Below are positions 10,007-22,013 of a DNA stretch of 64,000 bases, piece after piece. Made by a program: the position numbers and the translations under genes. The first letter of the stretch is position 1, and the number at the start of each line of letters is the position of its first letter. The stretch comes from Onthophagus taurus. Taxonomy: Eukaryota; Arthropoda; Insecta; Coleoptera; Scarabaeidae. Below the pieces are notes generated by a model. It had not been told where the DNA came from. It saw only the letters and a list, made by a program, of their open reading frames with translations, and did not search any database. The stretch is taken from assembly GCF_036711975.1 (NCBI RefSeq), contig NC_091966.1, forward strand, positions 69,501 through 133,500, given 5' to 3'.

Positions 10007-13000
10007 AACACGTTATCCACGTGAGATTTATCAATATCTCAATTTCAATGACAATATGTGATTTTTCTTGAACGAAAAAAGATATCCCAACAAAGTTGGT
10101 TTTCTTTGATAATTTCCTCTTCGGTTTTTAAGAAGTGAGTATTGTCGTTGTTTTGATGTTAAACACCTGTGATTCAACACATCGCCAACGTGTTGAATCC
10201 CAATTTCTCTTATTGTTGTTTTAGGTCAGTAAATTAAAACTTTTTTGATGTTAGTTGCTTGAAATTTACTTAATAGGAAAAAAAAATATCGCGGGGGGTT
10301 GATTAAAAGAGGAATAAGTTGGTTGAGGGATGAAATTAAATATTCTTCGGGTGAAGCGTGTCCTGTAAGGTTTTCGCCGACGAAAACGGAAACGCGAAGG
10401 TCGGGAATTGCTTTAAAATTCAAATTAAGTGCCCACGTAAAAAAAACAAAAAGGTTAACTTATGATAGTGTTGATATTGACGTTCGATGGCTTTTATTCG
10501 TCGTGTTTTGTCGTTTCTTACCAAAAATTGAAACATAAAATATTGGAAAATATACGTAATTAATTTTTTTGTGTATTGTCGTCATAAATAACTAGCAAAA
10601 AGCGAAACCAATAAAGGTTCGTATATATCACTTCTAAATCAATCTAGTAATTTATTCTTTAAATAAATAATTTTTATTTTATTGAATCTATGAAATATAA
10701 TATATATATAGTAGAAAATACGAAGTATTTCCTAGTGTTTTTTATACGAAGCACTGTAATTTTGCAACAATTCGGGCATTAATTAGTAGTTATTTATTTA
10801 GCTTTTAATTATATCTATGTATGTAGCTAAGAACACTCGTTTAAACGTATTATGTTACCTATTAATAATATCATCCTAGTATCATATTGTCAAAACTGAA
10901 CATACCATGTGCTCCAACATTGATCAGTGATCATTCTACCTATATCAAATAACGCTTTATAATAATTATTATTAATAATGGTTTGATGTGTTGGAATAAA
11001 TTCCGGCAATTCGACAACAGAATCTTTGTGGAACACCACCAATTTATTTTCGCAATCTTTGTACTACTTCTTTTCCTAGTTAACATTCTGGATCTCCCTC
11101 AGAGTATAACCATCAACTTGGAGTATATTCTTTAATAGTTTTCCTTCTTTTTCCAAAATCTTAAAATTGTTAGTTTCCATTTTGAAATTGTTTGTTTCTA
11201 ATTTGAAGTTGTAAAGGTATAGAATGTACATATCGAATCCATAATTTCGCGTTCCAGAAGCAGTTCGGTATAATTGGATCAGGAAGATTTTTCGTGACAA
11301 CTAATATAAATAATTTATAAATGAAACTGCTTATACAAAATACAAATATTATTTTGAAGCTTATTGTACATATGTATGTATAATTAAAGTGGTCTACAAT
11401 ATTCTTGTTTTCTTTTTTTAAATAAATTCTAACATTAACGTTAGGCAGTCAGACTTCTTTGATATTGTGAAAATGGGGTAGAGTAGTGGGATAGATTCTT
11501 AAACGAAAGGAGAAACAGGATTCGATGGTTTAGGTGTGATATAAAGTTGTGAAAAGGAAATAGAAGTACTAATCGTGAATTACCGAAGTGACGGGTATTT
11601 CGAATTGTTTTGGGATAATGGGGTAAGTACTATATACTACACCTGACATCAGCTAAATGTATATATATAGTACAATGTATTCGATTGCATTCGATTAAGC
11701 CGATGTCGCTGGCGGCCGAGGCGTTGCATACAATACCATGTCAATCTTAAACGTGCTAAAAAATAATGTAGCGCCTCGGCAGGTCACTATGTGGCTAGTA
11801 TAATTTTTCGAAGGAAGCTGCTGTTTATTTAGAGGGTGATGCGAATGTTGTCGGTTTACAGAACTGTCTTCAATGACGTGAGTCAAGTACTTGCGTGTAC
11901 TACAATCTAGCGAGAATTTACTTGATACCGTGGAGTTGTGGGTTGATAATCGCGTAACCTGTGACTTTGGGGGCTATAAATGAACTATTTTCGCGATTCA
12001 ATGATGTAAAGGGAGATTTAAAAAAATTATATTTCAAACGATTTCCTTAAGTGCAAAATGTATTATAAGTTATAACAAATATTTATTTTGAATGTCTACT
12101 TGCTTTTTAATAATTTAATCGTGGGTTTTTTAAAATTTTTATTAATATATCAGTGTCATATAAAAATGGGTAAAAGGAATGTGAAAATCACTTCACTTTT
12201 TATATTCTAGGTTGATGCATAAAAAATACAAAATCAATAAAACGTTAAAAATTTATGGCTTCTCTGTAATCCTGAAAAAAAGGAAAACAATAAAAATTGT
12301 TCATTAGGTGCTTTCGGAGAAATGTTCCGTTTATCGTAATCTATTTTCATTCTGGTTAATGGTTTCGATTAAAACCCCATTTCCATGCATCAATTACTTA
12401 AATAAACACTTTTTATTGTTTTCTTTTTATCAACTTGTCTTTTAATGTTTCAATGATCTTGAATGGTTTCAAGGTTTATAAATTCTCTTTAAGACTTAAT
12501 TTTTTTCCTTTTAATGTTGGCATCTATTTTAAAAAGTTAAATAGTATATATATGTTTACAAAATATGTCTAGAAAGTCGTCACGTCAAAAAAAAGTAATT
12601 AAACTATAAATACTGCCGAGTGCTGAACATTTTACAGCTCGTATCCGCAACTTTATGTCGGTCATATCTTTAAGTTCTCGGGTTTAACTTTATACCTTAT
12701 TGTCAATAACTTAATTTTATGGTAAATAAATTGCAGAAAACGTTTCTTGAAATAAAATATTACTATTGTTTGAATAATATTGCGCGGTAAATTTGAAAGT
12801 CTGTTTACGTCATAACGAGGTTCTTGCGATAATGGCTACTTAGCTTCAGTGTAGTAATTTAAATAATTAAGCTGTCGCGTGCAGCTTGTAGAAGAACGCG
12901 TCCGGGTCGCTATTACGGAAATAGGATTAAATATGCATGAGATTCCAGATTATTTCTAAAAGGTATGCATCGTAGAACTTGAGTATCAAGAATCACCACA

Positions 13001-13276
13001 ACGTATTATAATGTTGTTTTCAATCTATTATTACTTTCTTTGATGTCACCCACTTTGTTTCTATTGTAATAAATCAATTCAATATTCAAAATATCAAAGT
13101 TTATCTATCAGTACGAACTTAAGCTCTAACGCGGATTCACGTTAGATAACTATCCATAAAATTGATAAGATTGACTCATTTTGTTGTGATGTCTTTTCGT
13201 TTTTGTTTGCAGATAAACATAGTGAATTTGTTGGGATAATGCATTCTGATAGCTGCGGATAATATAAAATCAAACT
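10007..13276. other. Intergenic region upstream of rdgB
   Basis: No coding exon recognised. It should contain the promoter and 5' UTR of rdgB, but no core motif stands out. An inverted pair GCCGAGGCGTTGCAT / ATGTAGCGCCTCGGC lies at about 11716-11780 and resembles the GCGGC(T/C)GAGGC core of repeats at 47.45 and 60.3 kb. Confidence 0.45.
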
Positions 13277-16200
13277 ATGCTCATCAAAGAGTATCGGATT
13301 CCGCTTCCCCTTACCGTCGAAGAGTATCGAATAGCTCAATTGTATATGATAGCGGTAAACATTGTTTAACTGAGTAATAACCAAGAGATTGATTGAGTTT
13401 TTGATTATTTTAGAAAAAAAGTCGTGAGGAAAGCAAAGGGGCGGGCAGTGGAGTAGAAATTTTATTAAATGAACCGTACACTGACGGACCAGGTGGAAAA
13501 GGACAATACACCAAAAAGATTTATCATGTAGGAAGTCATCTTCCTGGTGAATTTATTTATTTGATTGTTATTCTTAAATTATTAAAAAAATTTTAAGGAT
13601 GGCTTAAAGGAATATTACCAAAGACTGCTCTTATGGTGGAAGAAGAAGCTTGGAACGCTTATCCGTACACCAAGACTCGATACACTTGTCCTTTTGTCGA
13701 AAAATTTTATCTAGAAATTGAAACGTTGTATTTTGGGGACAATGGCCATCAAGATAATGTTTTTAAACTAACTGGAAGTGATTTAAGAAATAGAGTGGTT
13801 GGTTAGTATTTAATTAAATAAATTTAATATTTATAAACTTGATCAAATTTATTTTTTTTAGATCTTATTGATGTAGTTAAAGATGTTTTATATGGAGCAG
13901 ATTATATTAAAGAGGAAGATCCAAAGATTTATCACTCTGAAAAAGCAGGTCGAGGTCCTTTACTGGATAACTGGCTTGATGAATACTGGAGTGAAGTAAA
14001 TTCTTTATAACATCCTAATTATAATTTTCAATATAATTTTTGCCTTAATCTAGATTCAAGGTAAACCTCAACCTTTACCAGATGGAAAAGCTATGATGTG
14101 CGCGTATAAATTATGCAAAGTTGAATTTCGTTATTGGGGGATGCAAACAAAAATTGAAAAATTTATTCATGATGTTGGTATGTTTGTATTTTCTCTGTAC
14201 TAATATTTAATATAAAAAATAATTTAATGTAGCTTTAAGGAAGACGATGTTAAGAGCTCACAGACAAGCTTGGGCATGGCAGGACGAATGGCATGGATTA
14301 ACCATGGAAGATATACGAGAAATCGAAAAGCAAACTCAATTGGCTCTAAAGAGGAAAATGGGACAGCCCGATGATGAAACAGGTACGGAGATTGAGGTAA
14401 AATATTAATGAACTTATACAGGAATTGTGGTAGATGAGGACAGTCAGCGGAGTAATGGATCCTATTCCAAGGACGGAAAGAAAACCCTTGCGCAAACGTT
14501 AGAAAGTATTGAAAAGAAAGAGGATAGTCCAATCTTATCCAAGTCAAAACCACAACGGAAATCAACATCTGAAAAAGAAAATGAAGAACAAAATAACAAG
14601 TAAGATATTCTCTCTTTCCCTAAACCTAACTTTAAACCCTTATTGTGTGGTCTCTATTCGATATGTTTTTTAACCCATCAAATCGGTTTTTAGGTCGATT
14701 TCAATCGGCTTATCGACCAATCCGATATCGATGTTTTCGTTGCGTATGCTTTCATTCATAATTAGGTTTGCCATAATCTTGGTTCCAGAAACTAGAACTA
14801 ACACTAGATCTAGAAGTAGAAACATTCGGGTTTAGTCATGCATCTCTCAAGACGGCTAAACCCGAACGTTTCTAGTTCTATATTCTTAGTGACCAAAGTA
14901 TCCAGGAAAGGTTACTGTTAAGCAGCTTGCGTTTCCAATGATTTGTGACAATATCTGGATTAGAGATTTTATTTAATCCATAAATTCTTAGTGGTACTGT
15001 GTATAATAAAAAAAGTGTGGTGATATTAATAAAATAAATATATTAATAATAAAAGTTATTATAAAAGCTAACCATTTAGTAGACGATAATATAAAATTTT
15101 ACTAAGTTAATCTATTTGTTAAATATTTATCTACAGAGATGAAAAATGGCAACAACCTATTAATTTACATTCTCCAACATCAACCTCAGTGAAAAGTTTC
15201 GATATTCCAGCACCTAATTGGAGAATTGAAAGTTTGGGAAGGGATTCAGATTCTAATTCGGAAGATGAATTTTTTGACTGCGTAGGCGATATGGGGGAAT
15301 CTTCATCGCTCGCTAAATGGAGTTCTTTGGAGCTGTTAAATGAAGATGATGATACTGCATCTCCAACTTACGTTGCTGATCAAAACGGTAAGCAGTTTTT
15401 TTATTTTGTTTTCATTTAAAACAACATTATTTATAGATGATAGTATTTTTTCCGCCGCTTTTTTACAACGCGTTGCAAGTGAACGGGGTTCTAGAAAAAT
15501 GTTGCAAAGAGGAAAAGTGAATTCTTTAGATATTGGTTGCCCCGAATCGCCTGGAGCTTCTCCCGCCCATGTCCCATGTTCAACTACAGTTTTATTACTT
15601 GTATTCCATTCAGGTAGCATTTTAGGTAATTAAGTTAAATTTCAATCTGGCGTTATGAACGTTAAACTTTTTTTCTTTAGATATGAACACTGATATGACC
15701 TCAAAAAAGTCTGATGTCACCACGTTTAGGGGTGCTTTTGAATCAGTAATGAGACAACATTACCCATCTTTAATAGGTCATATGGCTATTAAATTAGTCG
15801 CGTGTCCTTCGATTTGTACTGAAGGTCTTGGCATTTTATCTAGGTATTATAAAAATGAAGACACTTTAACAAGAAATACTTTTAATTATTATTTTGGTTT
15901 TAGTTTAAGCCCTTATAGCTTTGATGTATCTCCATCTTGTACTGATACACCGCAAATAACACATGATTCCATTCCAATTGGAGCCATACCTTTACTGGCT
16001 ACCTCCACACCTGATTATCAAGATAACATCACTAAAGTTATAACATCAGCAAATTATGTTTACCAAGGTAGTACTTGATAATAAAATTATTAATAGTGGA
16101 AGTTTAAAAGATTGATTTATTTTAAAAGAATTTTTAAAATCAGAAGAAGGAAAAGGGTTCACAGGTCAAATATGCATCGTTTCGGATTCTATGGGTTCTA

Positions 16201-19200
16201 TACTAGCTTACGACGCTCTTTGCAGAACGATCAAATACCAATCGCGACACGGAAGTGAAAATAGTATATTAGATAATGACACAAGGGGTTTAGATAATAT
16301 CCAAATAAACGACACTGGCCATCTAGTTGCGCCATCGCCGAGAAGAAGATCCTCATCGACAAGCGAACACCACATTAAATTCGAATTCGAAGTAAGCGAT
16401 TTCTTCATGTTTGGAAGCCCGCTCGCTTTGGTACTAGCCTATCGAAAAATTTCTTCTGCCGAAGACAAAAATAGTAACATCTCCCGTCCAGCTTGCAATC
16501 AAATCTACAATATGTTTCATCCGATCGATCCTGTCGCCTCGCGTATTGAACCGCTTCTATCTGCGAGATTTTCAATGTTATCACCGGTTAACGTGCCAAG
16601 ATACGCCAAATATCCGCTTGGAGACGGACAACCGTATCATCTAGGTACTTATTTAGGTATACTTTAATTCTAGTATTGACGTTGTTCGTTATGTGTATTC
16701 CCAAGTGGTATTGTGGTCTCTTGTATATACTAAAATTTATTAGAACACTTTGCCTAACTCCCTTTATTTAGGTTGACGCGGTCTCTATGTGCTTTTAGTT
16801 GAGGTTTTACAGTCGAACCCGCAAGTTTTTACCGACATGCAACCGAGACGATTGTCGGAAGTCTCTTTGCAAAGTACTGTATCTGGAATTAATGATGAAT
16901 TACCTCTACAAGCTGTTAACGCATGTGAGTTTTTACCTTTATTGTCTATTAACGAATGTAAATCTATCTTGGCCGGTGAAGGTCAAATGCGCCGTAGCAA
17001 ACGGCGCATTTGATTTATTTATTTTATTCTAAATAAATCCCCCAAATGAAATTTCTCCATCCCTATAATAGGAATAAATTTTTGAAAATAACTTTACAAC
17101 AAAACGTCAACGCGAAGCGTTTTTTTTTTAGCTTATCTTTATGAATTTATTTCTCAAGAAGATTTACTGTGTCGCACTCCTTCTTCTGCGCATTGACCGG
17201 TCAAGATAGATTTGTCAAGCTGTACGTACTTAAAATGAATATTCCTCTGTCTATACTGTGTGGTAGAAAATCAATGAACAAAAATCATTATTACATTGAT
17301 TTGTGCATTTTGTTTATAGTGCAACAAAAATGGTGGGGTAACAAACGCATGGATTACGCCCTTTATTGTCCGGAAGGTTTATCAAATTTCCCAACACACG
17401 CGTTACCTCATCTACTCCACGCGAGCTTTTGGGAAAGTAGCGATGTAATCGCATTTATTTTACGGCAAGTCGGTTCGTCTGAAGGTCTTCCTATATCAGG
17501 AATTGAAGATAGAGAGACTAGTTTTAGACCAGGTCAACCGAGGGAGAAATGGATAAGGAAGAGAACATCCGTAAAATTAAAGGTAATTCTTTTAACTTTA
17601 ATGGGAAGTACCTATAATAAGTGTGTATATAAAAAAATAGAACGTAGCCGCAAATCATCGAGCGAACGATGTAATTGTGAAAGAAGGTCTTCCTCAAACG
17701 ATAATTGCTCGTTTTATGTACGGTCCTCTTGATATGATAACTTTAACGGGAGAGAAAGTTGATATACATGTAATGCGGGAAGTTCCTAACGGCGAATGGT
17801 CCTATGTTGCGACTGAAGTTACCGATAAGACTGGGAGGATATCATACTCTTTTCCTGATGATGTGTCTTTAGGATATGGGCTTTATCCTATTAAGGTATT
17901 AAAAATAAATCTATATAAAATCAATTATTTAAACACATAATATTCTTATTAGATGGTTGTGAGAGGTGACCATACTTCTGTAGATTTCTTTATGGCTGTT
18001 GTTCCACCTAAAACGGAATGTGTAGTTTTTAGTATTGACGGATCTTTCACAGCTAGTATGTCTGTAACAGGGAGAGATCCCAAGGTTAGAGCGGGTGCTG
18101 TTGATGTTGTGAGGTAAAACAACAATAATTAATCCAAATTGCAACTTTTAATGGTTTGTATATTTTAGACACTGGCAAGAACTTGGTTATTTAATAATAT
18201 ACACGACAGGTCGGCCTGATATGCAACATCATCGTGTTGTTTCTTGGTTATCTCAACATAATTTTCCACATGGTTTAGTGTCATTCGCGGATGGTTTATC
18301 AACGGATCCTCTTGGTCATAAAACGGCTTATTTAAACAACTTAATACAAGTAATTAACTTAGCTTAAAAATTTTAAATTTTTCTTATCATTTTAAAACAA
18401 AATTTAGTTCCATAACGTGATCATACAAAGCGCGTATGGTAGCAGCAAAGATATCGTCGTTTATACTTCAATCGGTCTCAAACCAAAGCAGATCTTTATA
18501 GTTGGTAAAGCGTCCAAGAAGCAGCATTCGCAAGCAACAATTTTAACGGAAGGATACGCGGCTCATTTAACGACTTTGCTAGCTCATGGAGGGTCACGAC
18601 CAGCGCAAGGAAACGCTCGCATGGTGATTCCTAGGGGATATTTTGGGTTACCAGGACAGGTGAATTCACGAAGACGAAGGTAATGTAATTTTTATTAAAT
18701 ATGTTGTCAACTTGATCGGGTTTTAATTAAGTAGCAAACACATTGATTTTATTTTTTTAATAAATTATTATTTTGTAGTTCATAGTTTTTTCTTGTTGGC
18801 CTAAAGTCCTTAACCTCTTATAATAATATGCATTTGTGGGTGTTTTTTTTTAAACATTTCTTTCTAATAATAATAATTATTTATGTAATTTGTGATATTT
18901 ATAAGGTAAGATTTAAAAAAAGATATAAATTTAATTGAAATTGTAGGCTCTTGTAAATTTTTAGGTAAAGCTTTTAATAACTGTACATTTATTCTTTCAA
19001 AGAAAAAATTAATAAATAATTGAAAGCTGGATGTATTAATCAAACAAATAAATCATTTTTTTTTTGAAAGAATAATATTACTCAGCAATTTTTTAAGGTA
19101 AGAAAAAATTGTAAGAAATACCAAAAAAATTGATTATAAAGTAAAGATTAAGGAATCAAAATAAGACAGCATAAAGTCCTTATACCAGAAAAAAATAGAC

Positions 19201-22013
19201 GAAAAGATACAAAAGATGCAAAGAAGGGAAAATGCAATATATTCTTTGAGTTCCTGAACAAACCAGCGATTCTTAAAAAACAACAACAATGAAAAATTAA
19301 ACATACCACTTATTCCTGTATCGGTAAAGTCTTCAGTAAAGCTAAACAACCAAATATCAGAGAGTTTAATATATACGTGTAAATCGCGAGTGATGAATGA
19401 AGGAAGAAATGTAGAGGGATGGGTATAGAACTAGTCGAACCGGCAACGCTGTATAGCCTAGTAGTGTTTCGGGACGAAAAGGATCTTGTGTATATGGCAG
19501 AGAAATTAACTGATGCGGCTTGATCATAAACAGAGCAAAACTCAATATTTTCATCCCTATGGCACTGTGTAGATAACAAAACAATTACAAGACCGGTTAA
19601 AGCCAGTAGAAATAGAATTCAAGAGAACAGAGTGCAAGACCAAAATGGTCCAATATCGACACATGGAAGATAAAAAGAGGACAATTACAGTGGTATGGCC
19701 ACGTTCAATGAATGGGTAATGAAAGAAACCCAAAAAAACGATGCATTGAAGTTCAACGGAGAGAAAATCCAGGGGATCTCTACTTGGGCATCGAGGATTT
19801 GAAAAACGATATTCGAAGGGAACCTGGCGCCAAGGGACTGAGAACACCGCAAACGCTAGAGGTTGACAATCGGAAGGCAGAAGACGCTGTAAACCGAATA
19901 TACAGAATCTATCTATCTAAATGACGTGCCCAAACTTCAGGGGGTGATTCTTTAGGTAATTTTAAGGGTACTTTAATATATGAACCATTGCCTCCCCTAA
20001 GGAGCTATACCCCTCCAAAAATGGCGGAAAATTTTGGTTTAATTTTTTTTTCTCAAAAACCATAAACGCTAGGAAAGTGAAATTTGGTTAATATGTTTAA
20101 CTCATAATAGGGTACGTTTTGACCCTATTTGTACCTTCAACCTACCCTTCTAAACTACTAAAAGTAACCACCCCCTTTACATTTTTGCTAAAATTATTTT
20201 ATGCAGATGGTAAATACATTAGAAATATTTTACATAGATAGATGAAAGTATCTTAAAACTTTTTTGTCTCTCTAAAATTTTTCCAAAAACGACTAATTTT
20301 TGAGAAAAAAAATAATAAAGCAAACTGCTCGTTAAACAACGCGGTTGTCGATCAAAAGTAAGAATGAATTTTTAATGAAAAAATCTTAGTAGGCTTTGCA
20401 ATCTTTGTCAGAAATATTTTTGACGTTTAAGTGTCAGTGTTTTTCTTACTATTATTATTGTTTTTCAAATTAATTTTTAATAAAGTTCTATTGCATGTAC
20501 GCTCGTTCACTCAACGTTTCAAAATTTTAATTAAAACAATAATAATAGTAAGAAAACCACTGACATTTAAACGTCAAAAATATTTCTGACAAAGATTGCA
20601 AAGCTTACTAAGATTTTTTCATTAAAAATTCATTCCAACATTCAATTAACAACTCTACAACTTAACAGTAGTTAATTATTTTTTTCTCAGAAATTATTAA
20701 ATTTTAGAAGAACATCAGAGAGACAAAAAAAGTTTAGAATTGTTTTATCTATATAACTGAAATTTTTCCAATGTATCTATTATAGAAAAAATCTAGGTTA
20801 CGTTTAGTAGTTTAGAAGGGTAGGTTGAAAGTACAAATAGGGTCAAAACGTGCCTTATTATGAGTTAAACATATTCCCCAAATTTTATTTTCCTAGCGTT
20901 TATGGTTTTTGAGAAAAAAAAATTAAACTAAAATTTTCCGCTATTCTTGGAGGGGTGTAGCTTTAGGGCTACACCCCTCCAACAACTACACCCATGGTTC
21001 ATACATCAAAGCACCCTTAAAATTGCCTAAAGAATCACCCCTGAAGTTTGGGCACGTCATTCAGATACACCTGTATATTTATGAAAAATTGATTAATCAG
21101 CTACATTTCATGTCACAGCGTAAATGCATGCACCATGTTAACTGTTTGCTATTTCTTGATGCTGCAAAATCGTTCATCAAAGTTGAACCCAACTTTGATG
21201 AACTTCATGAATTCTAAGCAACTTCGATGCAGTTCTATTGTCTCACTAATAATTTTATATAGAAAAATAATGTCAATACAACTCTGCTAGCACATTGATA
21301 TCGTCTTTTTAGTTAACATTTCAAAAATTTAGGCATACTTCATGTTTCGTAACATTTTGCACAATTATATAAATTTAGTTTTGTATTATTTGAAATTGTA
21401 ATGATAATGTAGTGCCCAAAATAATTATAAAAATGATGTCGATAATTGGAAATTTTGCAGTCATGATACAAGCAACCCATCTCCGATCCGCAACGCGGGC
21501 TTTCTGAAACGCAAGGTGTACATTAGTCACGTATAACGTTCGTACTAACTCGCAACGGTAATTATGTCACATTTGCTGAGCACCCAATTTCAGTTTGTGT
21601 CTGTATTTCGACCCTTTGCGCACCATTTTTTTTTACGTTAATTACTTGTCGTCGCTTAGTTGTGTTCTTCTTTTCTTCTTGGTGTGATAAATAAAACTTC
21701 ACCAAAATAAATCATACAAATTAATATAAATTTATTAAAGAAGAAAGAGCTTACTTCTAATAAAATATAATTTAAAACTGAAATTAATGACAAAAAAATT
21801 CTAAAAATAACATTTTTTTATCCTACTTTTATTTACTTTTATTTATACTACATTTTTAATTTTGAATCGTCATTTTTTTTATTTAGATCAGCAAGAAGGA
21901 CAACATCTTATCCAGTTGAAGAAAAGGATCCTTTAGAAAGAACGTTAAGTATGAGACGTTACCCTTTACCAAAGACGAATCTTCTCAAACTTGGCAATCA
22001 ACTGCCCGGATGA
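13277..22013 (+). CDS. rdgB: rdgB: membrane-associated phosphatidylinositol transfer protein (PITPNM family), 18 exons
   Basis: Class IIA PI transfer protein; the family exchanges PI and phosphatidic acid at ER-plasma membrane contacts to sustain phospholipase C signalling (photoreceptors in flies). Exons: 13277-13354, 13414-13546, 13598-13801, 13862-13995, 14054-14177, 14233-14382, 14422-14599, 15137-15387, 15437-15625, 15681-16067, 16129-16644, 16799-16924, 17320-17582, 17641-17895, 17953-18113, 18169-18349, 18408-18679, 21887-22013. These total 3729 nt in one frame (1242 aa), normal for insects. The PITP domain (about 1-260) starts [13 protein letters not shown] and includes [18 protein letters not shown]. 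An FFAT motif EFFDCVG (378-384) would bind VAP. The DDHD domain (about 625-800) has [12 protein letters not shown] and [13 protein letters not shown]. The LNS2 domain (about 1000-1185) has [19 protein letters not shown]. Oddities: a 39-nt intron (14383-14421) and a last intron of 3.2 kb holding a fold-back element. Confidence 0.95.
14788..14882. repeat. Dispersed hairpin repeat in an rdgB intron
   Basis: A palindromic repeat: AACATTCGGGTTTAG and CTAAACCCGAACGTT form a stem around a loop of about 23 nt, with outer TAGAACTA and TTCTAGTTCTA arms. It lies in the 537-nt intron between exons 7 and 8 and is the cleanest copy of the family. Confidence 0.65.
16960..17240. repeat. Repeat pieces with GCGC hairpin in rdgB intron 12
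   Basis: An inverted copy at 16963-17011 contains AATCTATCTTGGCCGGTGAA and a hairpin AATGCGCCGTAGC-AAACGGCGCATT. A direct piece at 17194-17227 reads GCGCATTGACCGGTCAAGAT then AGATTTGTCAAGCTGT. A third copy lies at 62160-62200. The family is unknown to me. Confidence 0.45.
19440..19920 (+). pseudogene. LINE reverse transcriptase C-terminal fragment
   Basis: In the frame ending at 19924 it reads [14 protein letters not shown], a stop, then [10 protein letters not shown] and [13 protein letters not shown]. This is the conserved RGxLxWxGHVxRM..ERxPK region that closes the ORF of RTE-like and related insect LINEs. It is degenerate, lacks the catalytic palm, and runs directly into the fold-back element. 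Confidence 0.65.
19915..21073. mobile_element. Fold-back (long inverted repeat) element, family C, copy 1
   Basis: Both halves are near-complementary from the ends (ATGACGTGCCCAAACTTCAG ... CTGAAGTTTGGGCACGTCAT) to a short centre near 20490-20525, so almost the whole 1.15 kb can fold into one hairpin. The right end gives CAGGTGTATCTGAATGACGT next to TA. The left end has lost the CAGGGTGTAT segment and abuts the LINE fragment. There is no open frame. A second copy of this family lies at 56462-57674. Confidence 0.85.

Larger units (their letters stand above)
18680..21886 (+). other. Large last intron of rdgB with two repeat insertions
   Basis: The intron between exons 17 and 18 starts with GTAATG and ends with TTTAG. 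It contains a LINE fragment (19440-19920) joined directly to a fold-back element (19915-21073). The first in-frame stop, TAA at 18681-18683, overlaps the donor. An unspliced transcript would therefore end right after RRRR and lack the 42-residue tail from the last exon. Confidence 0.8.

Noticed and set aside
14224-14568. 114-codon minus-strand open frame
   Set aside because: Antisense shadow of rdgB exons 6 and 7.
17169-17732. 187-codon plus-strand open frame
   Set aside because: It runs through intron sequence and uses a different frame from the rdgB exons it overlaps; the spliced rdgB frame explains the coding signal.
19134-19847. Minus-strand frames of 71-96 codons
   Set aside because: Antisense to the LINE fragment, no domain.
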